Shown: positions 1 to 5,872, numbered from the stretch's first letter. The stretch: 11,630 bases of DNA from Spirochaetales bacterium (GCA_031274005.1 JAISQU010000123.1:1-11630); one strand, 5' to 3'. Program-made: numbers and translations. The notes: generated by a model not told the origin, from the letters alone.

Positions 1-26
1 CAAAAAACCGGGCTTTCCGCTTCAAT

Positions 27-45
27 CTTTTGGCTGTGCCAAAAG
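27..45. repeat. Hairpin, 8-bp stem
   Basis: CTTTTGGC, loop TGT, GCCAAAAG: a perfect 8-bp stem inside copy A of the mosaic repeat. No T-run follows it, so it does not look like a terminator. A weaker 6-bp stem, CCCTGG/CCAGGG, follows at 61-78. Confidence 0.6.
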
Positions 46-93
46 GATTTACGCTGCAATCCCTGGCGCGGCCCAGGGGCTTCCGGTGATTTT

Positions 94-149
94 GCACGGA
101 AAAAATTGGTGCACCCGCAGGGAAACGGGTGCAACTTCTTTTTCCGTGC
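94..149. terminator. Nested palindrome, possible bidirectional terminator
   Basis: The outer arms GCACGGAAAAA (94-104) and TTTTTCCGTGC (139-149) pair over 11 bp. The inner arms TGCACCCG (110-117) and CGGGTGCA (126-133) pair over 8 bp around an 8-nt loop. The inner stem has an A-run on its left and a T-rich run on its right, so on either strand it reads as a GC-rich stem followed by Ts, as in a rho-independent terminator. It could end a gene lying left of the window. Because it sits in a cluster of other hairpins, it may instead be just another palindrome of the repeat. Confidence 0.4.
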
Positions 150-152
150 GCC

Positions 153-177
153 TTTTTTGCGGCTTCGCCGCAAAAAA
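153..177. repeat. Hairpin, 11-bp stem
   Basis: TTTTTTGCGGC, loop TTC, GCCGCAAAAAA: a perfect 11-bp stem. The Ts precede and the As follow the GC core on both strands, which is the wrong order for an intrinsic terminator. A shorter relative, TTTTTGC-GAA-GCAAAAA, lies in copy B at 4906-4922. Confidence 0.65.
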
Positions 178-226
178 CCGCAATTTCCGCCCGCCTGCGG
201 CGGGAGCGCAATCACGGAAATTGCGG
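178..226. repeat. Nested palindrome with CCGCAATTTCCG arms
   Basis: The arms CCGCAATTTCCG (178-189) and CGGAAATTGCGG (215-226) are a perfect 12-bp inverted repeat. They enclose a second hairpin, CCCGCC-TGC-GGCGGG (190-204). The same arm sequence starts module 3 at 317-328 and at 4753-4764 (complement), so this is a recurring unit of the repeat family. Two smaller hairpins follow: GCCC-GAAA-GGGC (237-248), and a 7-bp stem with one wobble pair at about 248-264. Confidence 0.65.
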
Positions 227-329
227 ATGGGAGATAGCCCGAAAGGGCAATTGCTTCGCGATTGCGTTATATTCAGGAGCTTTGGTGACAAGCCTGAAGC
301 GTACTGGTGACCTTTACCGCAATTTCCGG

Positions 330-363
330 GGCAACTTCTCCCGCCTATGCGGGAGAAGTTGCC
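330..363 (+). repeat. Conserved 15-bp hairpin of module 3, copy A
   Basis: GGCAACTTCTCCCGC (330-344), loop CTAT, GCGGGAGAAGTTGCC (349-363): a perfect 15-bp stem. The equivalent hairpin of copy B (complement of 4716-4751) differs at two stem positions, each with the matching change on the other arm. The structure is therefore preserved, not only the sequence. No T-run follows. It lies 6 nt upstream of the predicted -35 box of the ParA-like gene. Confidence 0.75.
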
Positions 364-369
364 TACCTC

Positions 370-399
370 TTGCCGGGAAGCGCCTTATCGCGTTATAAT
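370..399 (+). promoter_or_regulatory. Sigma-70-type promoter of the ParA-like gene
   Basis: -35 TTGCCG (370-375), an 18-bp spacer, and a consensus -10 TATAAT (394-399). Transcription would begin near 406, only about 3 nt before the ATG at 409. The mRNA would then be nearly leaderless unless a further upstream promoter also reads in. The promoter begins directly after the 330-363 hairpin. Confidence 0.6.
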
Positions 400-408
400 C
401 GGAAACGC

Positions 409-2127
409 ATGAAAAAGCGAGCTTCGGCAGTCAGTACAGGAGGGGAGAGTCTGCCGGATACAACCCTCTCGTCGCTCAGGGCAAAATCTTTTGCCGTAGG
501 GTCCGGAAAAGGCGGCGTTGGTAAATCAACTACCGCCCTGAATCTTGCCGTGTATTACGCAAAGCTGGGAATAAAAACAGCCCTGTGCGATCTTGACCCC
601 CTGTCAAACATAGCGACAATTCTGGATTTAAGCGAAGACAAACTTGCGAAAGTTCAGGAGGAGATTCCGGACGGCCCCTGCCTGCCCGGCGACTATACTC
701 TGCCGGTTTTTACAAACCTTGACCTCCTGTTCCCCAGACCCAAGCTCAAACGCGGCGAAAGCGCCAGACTTCTTTCAAAACTGTTTGCCTCTTTCGCGGA
801 GTATCTGGATAACCGCTATGACCTTCTTGTGTATGACCTTCCCGCGGGAATAGGGCAGGAAGAGAATCTTTCGTTTCTTCCTTTTACGAACAATCTTCTT
901 GTCGTGACAAACGCGGAGCCAACTTCGCATGTCTCGGCCGGGGGATACATCAAGGCCGCGCTGGAAGTCGCCGCGGATATCCGCATATTCTTCTGGCACA
1001 ACAAATACAGCCTGATTCAGGACTCAGGCTTTAACCCGCGTCAGGTCATCGAAAATTACAACCGTTATGTGCAGGAAGAACTGCGCCTGGACCCGCGTTC
1101 CCTGAAGTATGTCAGGGACATAGCCTTTGTGCCCCACGAACCATCGCTGGATCTTTTGCAGAGTTCCCTGTCTCTTGAAGGCAGCGTGCGGGTCAAGCTG
1201 CTGGAAAGCTGTGACCTTTTACAGAAAAAGCTCCTTTCCGATATTCCCGACGGCCTCGACATGGATGAAAACTCAAAAAACCTCATCAAGCATTATATTG
1301 CCCGCCGGCCGCGGATTCCCCAGGTGGAGATTTTTTGCAGGGAACTTGAGGAATACTACGCGGGTTTTTACCGTAATTCAGGCATAACGCCCGGTTTTGG
1401 AAAATTTCTGGAAAAGAAAAAAATGAAGTCTTTTTCCGACAATAACAGGGCCGCTTTGCGAAAATACATACGAACAGTAAAAAGCAGCGCCCTGCGTGAA
1501 CGGGCTTTGCGGACGGCCCGCGTCATAGAAGGCTCACTGGAAGAAATACGTGACGGCCTGAGGGGGGCCGGGAACAAGGCCGCCTCGCAGACAGAAAAAA
1601 TCATTCATGAATACCTTGTCCGCCTTCTGAAAGACGGCGCCGCCTGCAGCGCAAAACTGGACGGGTTTACAAGAAATCTCCTCGGCATGCTGCTTTTTTA
1701 TTTTGCCCTGTCAAAAATTCTGAATGCCCGCAGTGTTCAAAACCTGATTTACGAGTTTGTTCCCAAACGGAAGAACTCCCGGGGAGTCCTTGTGCGGGAC
1801 AAAAACAGGCAAATTCACTATCTTGTGGAAAAAGATGAGCTGTACCACGCGAAGTATTTCTCACTGATAAAAACCCTGTTTCCTGTCATTACGAACCAAC
1901 TGGCGGCTCTTGTCAAAACTTTCGGCCTTGGCGCTTTTGTTCTGCGCACGGCCGGCAGCCGTGAAACAAACAGGAACGCCTACCTCAAACTTCTGACAAA
2001 TTTTGTCCATGACGCGGTTCACGCGGGGCTTGGCGTTTTTATCGGTTTTAAGTTTAACAGCGCCTCGGAATCCATCAAAAAAGGCGCAAAAGACCTTTTG
2101 GGGGAGTTGGGTATTACCGGCTCCTGA
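409..2127 (+). CDS. ParA/MinD-family ATPase with long unknown C-terminal region
   Basis: The product is 572 aa, cytoplasmic, with no signal peptide or obvious membrane span. Residues about 25-270 form a ParA/MinD (SIMIBI) ATPase: deviant Walker A KGGVGKST (34-41) with its leading signature lysine, the switch-I-like CDLDPLSN (60-67), and a Walker B-like LLVYDLPAGIG around D143. Such ATPases dimerise on ATP and position DNA, division sites, flagella or other cargo. FlhG/MinD-like proteins are the nearest type I can name, but family members are usually 250-300 aa. The extra 300 residues are charged and probably helical, with no motif I recognise. ATG 409 is the best conventional start, but no Shine-Dalgarno sequence precedes it. 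The open frame reaches back to GTG 307, but that would translate the repeat hairpin. An in-frame CTG at 451 has a strong AGGAGG (438-443) in front of it. No ParB-like partner or flagellar gene is nearby. The ATPase call is firm; the role is unknown. Confidence 0.85.
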   Translation: MKKRASAVSTGGESLPDTTLSSLRAKSFAVGSGKGGVGKSTTALNLAVYYAKLGIKTALCDLDPLSNIATILDLSEDKLAKVQEEIPDGPCLPGDYTLPVFTNLDLLFPRPKLKRGESARLLSKLFASFAEYLDNRYDLLVYDLPAGIGQEENLSFLPFTNNLLVVTNAEPTSHVSAGGYIKAALEVAADIRIFFWHNKYSLIQDSGFNPRQVIENYNRYVQEELRLDPRSLKYVRDIAFVPHEPSLDLLQSSLSLEGSVRVKLLESCDLLQKKLLSDIPDGLDMDENSKNLIKHYIARRPRIPQVEIFCRELEEYYAGFYRNSGITPGFGKFLEKKKMKSFSDNNRAALRKYIRTVKSSALRERALRTARVIEGSLEEIRDGLRGAGNKAASQTEKIIHEYLVRLLKDGAACSAKLDGFTRNLLGMLLFYFALSKILNARSVQNLIYEFVPKRKNSRGVLVRDKNRQIHYLVEKDELYHAKYFSLIKTLFPVITNQLAALVKTFGLGAFVLRTAGSRETNRNAYLKLLTNFVHDAVHAGLGVFIGFKFNSASESIKKGAKDLLGELGITGS

Positions 2128-3298
2128 GCGCCCGCCTCGTCAGCCAGGCGGATCCGGCAAGAATGCCGGCCGCGCAGAGAAAAACAGCCCTGTAGCCCGC
2201 GCTCACGGCTACAATGGCGCTTATCATGGGCCCCGCGGCAAGCCCCACAGCGCCCGTAGCCGCCGCCAGCCCGTAAATTGATCCCTGTTTGGACTTTTCG
2301 GTATTTCTCGCCAGCAGAATATTAATCAGGGGAATTGCCATACCCAGCATAATCGCGGTGAGCGTGCGAAAGACCAAAAGAGCGTTTGACGACCATGCAA
2401 AGGCCTGGGGAACATGAAAGGCCGCGGCCAGAAAAAAACTCAGAAAAAGAAGCCGAACGGACCCCATGCGCAAAGCAATACGGCTTGCCGCGGCCGAAGC
2501 CGCAGCCGAAGCCATCGCGCTTACTCCTATGATAATCCCTGTGGTTGTGGCGACTTTATATCCGCCCGCGATCTGCTGAACATAGAGAGGCAAAATCGGA
2601 ACAACAAAAGAAATGCCTGTCTGAATAAGCCCCGCGAGGATCACCAAAGTCAGAATGACCTTTGATTCAAAAAGAGGCTTTATGTCGGGGATGAAAGTTC
2701 CCGCCCTGAATTTTTCGGGCCGTTTGGGCAGAAAAGGTTCCCTGACCCAGCGATGTACAATGAACGCCGCCAGAAGAAGCAAAACGGATGTTGCAAAAAA
2801 CGTAATCCTGTGTCCAAAGCTGTCCGCCATAAAGCCGCCCATAAGAGGCCCCAGACTATTGCCCACGGAGACAACCGTCTGTAAAAGCCCCAGCCGGAAA
2901 CCAATTTCTTCTTCCGGTACAACGCCCGCAACCAGAACATTCGCCGCCGCTATCGTTCCTGTTATCGCCCCCTGAAAAACGCGGAGAATCAGAAATTGCA
3001 GGGGAGTTGTCGTAAAACCAATCAGAAAAATAACCAGGCTGCCGCCCGCCATGGCCCGCAGCAGCATAGACTTGCGGCCGTAGGAGTCGGCGAGACGGCC
3101 CCATATGGGCGCCATAAGCGCCAGGGAAAAAGACGAGGCGAAATTGACCGCGCCCACCCACATATTGAGGGAAGCCTGCTCCGTTACCCCAAGATCCTGC
3201 AAAAAAAGCGGAATAATCGGCGTGGATGTTCCAAAGCCCGCGATTGCCAGAAGTTCCGCCGCAAGAATCGCGTAGAATGTTTTTTTCCATTGAGGCAT
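2114..3298 (-). CDS. MFS efflux transporter, DHA1 type (MdtG-like)
   Basis: The product is 394 aa, a usual length for a 12-helix major facilitator, and is hydrophobic throughout. The cytoplasmic loop-2 motif A is clear: GRLADSYGRK, residues 67-76. The stretch around SLNMWVGAV (43-51), motif A and QFLILRVFQG recall E. coli MdtG, a drug/H+ antiporter, so proton-driven export of small molecules is likely. The substrate cannot be read from sequence. The start ATG (3298-3296) shares one base with the PhoH stop (TGATG), and GGAG lies 8 nt upstream, which suggests translational coupling. A GTG one codon earlier (3301) is an alternative start. The 3' end overlaps the last 14 nt of the convergent ParA-like gene, and no terminator is visible there. 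Confidence 0.85.
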   Translation of the reverse strand: MPQWKKTFYAILAAELLAIAGFGTSTPIIPLFLQDLGVTEQASLNMWVGAVNFASSFSLALMAPIWGRLADSYGRKSMLLRAMAGGSLVIFLIGFTTTPLQFLILRVFQGAITGTIAAANVLVAGVVPEEEIGFRLGLLQTVVSVGNSLGPLMGGFMADSFGHRITFFATSVLLLLAAFIVHRWVREPFLPKRPEKFRAGTFIPDIKPLFESKVILTLVILAGLIQTGISFVVPILPLYVQQIAGGYKVATTTGIIIGVSAMASAAASAAASRIALRMGSVRLLFLSFFLAAAFHVPQAFAWSSNALLVFRTLTAIMLGMAIPLINILLARNTEKSKQGSIYGLAAATGAVGLAAGPMISAIVAVSAGYRAVFLCAAGILAGSAWLTRRALRSR

Positions 3299-4620
3299 CA
3301 CAGCAGCTCCGCCGCGAGTTCCGCAAGGCGGCTGCGCTCCGACTTCTGCATTGTTACATGGCCGAAAATTTTCTGCCCCTTAAACACATCGACAAGATAG
3401 GAAAGCCCGTTGGAGTTCGCGTCCAGGTAGGGGCTGTCGATTTGAAAAGGATCTCCGGTTAAAACAACTTTGGTACCCTGTCCCGCCCGGCTGACAATTG
3501 TCTTGATCTCGTGGGGGGTAAGATTCTGCGCCTCATCAATGATGATGTACTGCCCGGGCAGGGACCGTCCGCGGATGTGAGAAATCGCCTCAAGCTCAAT
3601 ATATTTACTCGCCATAAGCTGATCGACGGTTTTCAGTGTCGGCTTTTTATACACACTTAGAATATAATCAAGATTATCAAAAAGGGGCTGCATCCAGTGA
3701 GAAAGTTTCTCGTCCTTCGCGCCGGGCAAAAAGCCTATATCCTTGCCCAGAGGAATAACAGGACGGCTGACAAGCACGCGGGAATATTTTTGGTCGTCAA
3801 TCACCATGCGCAGTCCCGCCGCGATGGCCATAAGGGTCTTGCCGGTACCCGCCTTTCCTACAAGAGTAACGAGTTCCACCCCCGTATCCAGAAGCAGATC
3901 AAAAGCCATACGCTGCTGCATATTCAGCGCGCTCACCCCGGCCACCGCCTCATCCCGCGCGATAAGCTGAAACTCTTTTGTGTCCGGCCGCCGGCGGGCC
4001 AGTAAAACATCTTTTTCGTCTTTGCAGCGCAAAACGGCAAACTCATTGGGGAAAACCCACGAGGCAAGGCGGGGCGGAACCGCTTCATCCTGCAAGCTCA
4101 AAGTCCCCGTATCACGCAGAGTCCCGCAGGCTTCGGCGGAAAGCTCCGCCTCCACATATCCTGAATACAGATTATCAATAGGAACTTTCTGTTTCTCATA
4201 GTCCACGGCCCGTATTCCGATGGAGGACGCCTTTACGCGCGCGTTAATATCCTTGGAGACAAAAAAAACTGTTTTGCCTTTTTGCTGCAAATCGTAGGCG
4301 GTAAGGATAATCTTATTGTCGGGAGAATCGGTTGAAAAATCTATGGACGAATTCTTGGCGTAGGTAAGGGCTATAAACAAAACCGATCCATTGTCCAGCT
4401 TAACTCCCCCGCTCGGCCTGCCCCGGCGCAGCGCATCGTCCAGAAAACGCACCGCGTGCCGGGCGTTTCTGCCCCTCTCGTCGCTGTACGCTTTGAGCTT
4501 GTCCAGTTCCTCCAGAACCCACAGGGGAATAACAATTTCTGAGTCGCGAAAACTCAAAAGAGCATCGGGGCGATGAATAAGGACATTCGTATCAATGACA
4601 AAGGTCTTTACGGCATTCAT
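3298..4620 (-). CDS. phoH: PIN-PhoH fusion ATPase (PhoH2/YlaK type)
   Basis: The product is 440 aa and soluble. Residues 1-130 form a PIN nuclease fold with acidic positions in FVIDTNVLI (D10), LEELDKLK (E37/E38) and SPDNKIILTA. Residues about 215-440 form the PhoH P-loop ATPase, with Walker A GKAGTGKT (255-262, K261) and Walker B YIIIDEAQNL (D362, E363), followed by VVLTGDP. Mycobacterial proteins of this PIN-PhoH layout have been reported as RNA-unwinding ribonucleases, so a role in RNA turnover is likely here. ATG 4620 is preferred because AGGA (4633-4630) sits 9 nt upstream; ATG 4626 lies only 3 nt from it. It is the first gene of a coupled pair with the MFS exporter, with no evident functional link. 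PIN active-site assignments are by eye. Confidence 0.9.
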   Translation of the reverse strand: MNAVKTFVIDTNVLIHRPDALLSFRDSEIVIPLWVLEELDKLKAYSDERGRNARHAVRFLDDALRRGRPSGGVKLDNGSVLFIALTYAKNSSIDFSTDSPDNKIILTAYDLQQKGKTVFFVSKDINARVKASSIGIRAVDYEKQKVPIDNLYSGYVEAELSAEACGTLRDTGTLSLQDEAVPPRLASWVFPNEFAVLRCKDEKDVLLARRRPDTKEFQLIARDEAVAGVSALNMQQRMAFDLLLDTGVELVTLVGKAGTGKTLMAIAAGLRMVIDDQKYSRVLVSRPVIPLGKDIGFLPGAKDEKLSHWMQPLFDNLDYILSVYKKPTLKTVDQLMASKYIELEAISHIRGRSLPGQYIIIDEAQNLTPHEIKTIVSRAGQGTKVVLTGDPFQIDSPYLDANSNGLSYLVDVFKGQKIFGHVTMQKSERSRLAELAAELL

Positions 4621-4680
4621 GAACATACTTCCTGAAAAGCAATACTACAGGGAATTCGCGATTATGAGAATATATTATGT

Positions 4681-4709
4681 AATTTACCCCAGGCCGGGGA
4701 TAAGTTCAA
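4681..4709 (-). promoter_or_regulatory. Candidate promoter of phoH-MFS
   Basis: On the minus strand, TTGAAC (4709-4704), a 17-bp spacer and TAAATT (4686-4681) give a moderate sigma-70 match, 4 of 6 at each box. The leader would be about 50 nt, with AGGA at 4633-4630. The stretch between the -10 box and the gene is AT-rich and offers other weak -10 boxes (4667-4680), so the exact position is uncertain. Confidence 0.35.
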
Positions 4710-4715
4710 GGCAAC

Positions 4716-4751
4716 GGGCAATTTCCCCCGCATCGGCGGGGGAAATTGCCC
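4716..4751 (-). repeat. Conserved 16-bp hairpin of module 3, copy B
   Basis: On the plus strand, GGGCAATTTCCCCCGC (4716-4731), loop ATCG, GCGGGGGAAATTGCCC (4736-4751): a perfect 16-bp stem. It is followed by CGGAAATTGCGG (4753-4764), the arm motif also seen at 178-226. It lies about 7 bp upstream of the candidate phoH -35 box. It is the structural equivalent of 330-363, with two compensatory base-pair changes. Confidence 0.75.
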
Positions 4752-4910
4752 CCGGAAATTGCGGTGAAAGCAGCGCCCTCCGCGGTTAAATTTTTTCAAG
4801 GGAGCCGGTTCCAAAATGAAACCATTTTTTGAAGCCCGTGGGGCGCAATGGGATTGAAGGGGCGCGAAGCGGCCGCGACAGCGGCGGAACCCCCGGAAAG
4901 CCCGGTTTTT
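4716..4910 (-). repeat. Mosaic palindromic repeat, copy B (inverted)
   Basis: Read on the minus strand, this segment carries the three modules of copy A in the same order: AAAAACCGGGCTTTCCG (4910-4894), CAATCCC...GGGCTTC (4856-4831), and ACCGCAATTTCCGG plus hairpin (4765-4716). Modules 1 and 2 are again offset by 54 bp, but module 3 is about 170 bp closer than in copy A. The hairpin end faces phoH, just as in copy A it faces the ParA-like gene. Much of the spacer is very GC-rich. No gene is supported here. Confidence 0.75.
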
Positions 4911-4961
4911 GCGAAGCAAAAATGCGCACGAATGATTAGGGTTTTCATTTGGAACCGGCTC
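4802..4961. repeat. 160-bp element with near-perfect 22-bp inverted ends
   Basis: The left end (4802-4823) starts GAGCCGGTTCCAAAATGAAA. The complement of the right end (4961-4940) starts GAGCCGGTTCCAAATGAAAA. The outer 14 bases are identical, and the rest differs by moving one A across the TGA. The 116-bp interior has no gene; it contains modules 1 and 2 of copy B and the hairpin TTTTTGC-GAA-GCAAAAA (4906-4922). The shape resembles a miniature inverted-repeat element, but no clear target-site duplication is visible: the flanks TTTTTCAAGG and AAAGATTTGA do not match. The mobile origin is inference. Confidence 0.6.
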
Positions 4962-5048
4962 AAAGATTTGATGTTTTTAGGTTCCTGGCAGAGGGATACA
5001 AAAAAGAAGTTTTTCGTAAATCAGGCAACAAAAACGTGATATAGCCAC

Positions 5049-5085
5049 TTGCATAAAATTCTCGTTTTCCTGTATAATTATGCAA
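5049..5085 (+). promoter_or_regulatory. ABC-operon promoter framed by an 8-bp dyad
   Basis: A consensus -10 TATAAT (5073-5078) follows TTGCAT (5049-5054, weak -35) at 18 bp. The perfect inverted repeat TTGCATAA (5049-5056) and TTATGCAA (5078-5085) starts on the -35 box and ends just past the -10 box. The arm centres are 29 bp apart, close to three helical turns, so a protein could bind both arms from one face of the DNA. The promoter call is good; the operator call is inference. The predicted start near 5085 leaves a short leader containing AAAGGAGG (5093-5100). Confidence 0.6.
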
Positions 5086-5104
5086 TCTTGTGAAAGGAGG
5101 GTTT

Positions 5105-5827
5105 ATGATCCGGTTAAACGGCGTCTTCAAGCAATTCGGCAATCTCGAAGTCCTGAAAGATATAAGTCTGCATGTCCGGGAGGGAGAGAAAATCACGATC
5201 ATTGGCCCGTCCGGTTCAGGCAAAAGTACGCTTATCCGCTGTATCAACGCGCTGGAGATGCCCACATCGGGCGAGGTTTTTTTGAACGGAGAGCCGCTTC
5301 TGGCTTCCAACCGTACAGGCATGGTGCGTATGTACTGCGCCATGGTTTTTCAGCAGTTTAATCTGTACCCTCACATGACGGCCATGCAGAACATTACCCT
5401 GGCGCCTGTCAAACTGCAAAAAAAGAGCAAAACGGAGGCGGAGGAGCTGGCCTGGCACTATCTGGATGTTGTCGGCCTGCGAGACAAGGCTAACGCCTAC
5501 CCTTCAACGCTCTCCGGCGGTCAGCAGCAGCGCATAGCCATTGCCCGCGCCCTGGCGACGCGGCAGAAGATTCTGCTTTTTGACGAGCCCACCTCGGCCC
5601 TGGACCCGGAGATGGTTCAGGAGGTGCTTGATGTCATGATTCGCCTGTCCAAAGAATCCATTACCATGATTGTGGTTACCCACGAGATGGGCTTCGCGCG
5701 GCAGGTGGCCGACAGGGTGATTTTTCTGGATAACGGCGTACTCGTGGAGGAAGCGCCGCCGCAGGATTTTTTCGCGAATCCGAAAAACGAGCGTACGCGC
5801 GCGTTTTTGAGCAAGATTTTACATTAA
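5105..5827 (+). CDS. Polar amino-acid ABC transporter, ATP-binding subunit (GlnQ/GltL family)
   Basis: The product is 240 aa, the normal length of the family. It hydrolyses ATP on the cytoplasmic face of the importer. All motifs are present: Walker A GPSGSGKST (34-42), Q-loop FQQFNLYPHMT (82-92), signature LSGGQQQR (136-143), Walker B LLFDEPTSALDP (157-168, with catalytic E161) and switch histidine VTHEMGF (H193). ATG 5105 is chosen over the in-frame GTG 5090 because AAAGGAGG (5093-5100) lies just before it. It is the first gene of the operon, followed by the binding protein and two permeases, and the dyad-framed promoter upstream probably controls the set. The binding protein suggests acidic amino acids as substrate. 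Confidence 0.95.
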   Translation: MIRLNGVFKQFGNLEVLKDISLHVREGEKITIIGPSGSGKSTLIRCINALEMPTSGEVFLNGEPLLASNRTGMVRMYCAMVFQQFNLYPHMTAMQNITLAPVKLQKKSKTEAEELAWHYLDVVGLRDKANAYPSTLSGGQQQRIAIARALATRQKILLFDEPTSALDPEMVQEVLDVMIRLSKESITMIVVTHEMGFARQVADRVIFLDNGVLVEEAPPQDFFANPKNERTRAFLSKILH

Positions 5828-5835
5828 GGGAATTC

Positions 5836-5872
5836 CGGAGCCTTTTCAAAAACGATAGACGGGGAGGCTCCG
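5836..5872 (+). other. Intercistronic stem-loop between ATPase and binding-protein genes
   Basis: CGGAGCC (5836-5842) and GGCTCCG (5866-5872) form a perfect 7-bp stem around a 23-nt loop. It lies 8 nt after the ATPase stop and 15 nt before the Shine-Dalgarno of the binding-protein gene. No U-run follows, so it is not a terminator. It might protect or mark a processing point for the binding-protein message, which importers of this type need in excess. That role is inferred. Confidence 0.45.

Larger units (their letters stand above)
1..363 (+). repeat. Mosaic palindromic repeat, copy A
   Basis: This non-coding stretch is built from shared modules that reappear, inverted, at 4716-4910. Module 1 (3-19, AAAAACCGGGCTTTCCG) is identical to the complement of 4894-4910. 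Module 2 (57-83, CAATCCC...GGGCTTC) matches the complement of 4831-4856 with several changes. Module 3 (316-363, ACCGCAATTTCC followed by a hairpin) matches the complement of 4716-4765. Modules 1 and 2 are offset by 54 bp in both copies. Modules 2 and 3 are about 170 bp further apart here, because this copy carries extra hairpins. The element may begin left of the window. No credible gene was found in it. It ends just before the promoter of the ParA-like gene. Its function is unknown. Confidence 0.75.

Noticed and set aside
153..177. Hairpin with T-run and A-run as an intrinsic terminator
   Set aside because: Ts come before and As after the stem on both strands, the reverse of a terminator.
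285..398. 37-codon open frame starting GTG 285 with AGGAG (275-279) 5 nt upstream
   Set aside because: It runs through the repeat hairpin, has no convincing promoter, and its stop overlaps the -10 box of the ParA-like gene. The ribosome-site match is probably chance, though conservation across other repeat copies would reopen it.
307..408. N-terminal extension of the ParA-like protein from GTG 307
   Set aside because: The extra 34 residues are translated from the repeat and hairpin and lie upstream of the predicted transcript start.
1..408. CRISPR array or tRNA gene in the repeat-rich region
   Set aside because: There is no regular direct repeat with unique spacers and no cloverleaf; the repeats are palindromes of differing sequence.
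2114..4620. Long plus-strand open frames across the MFS and PhoH genes
   Set aside because: They are antisense shadows of well-supported minus-strand genes with clear motifs and show no domain of their own.
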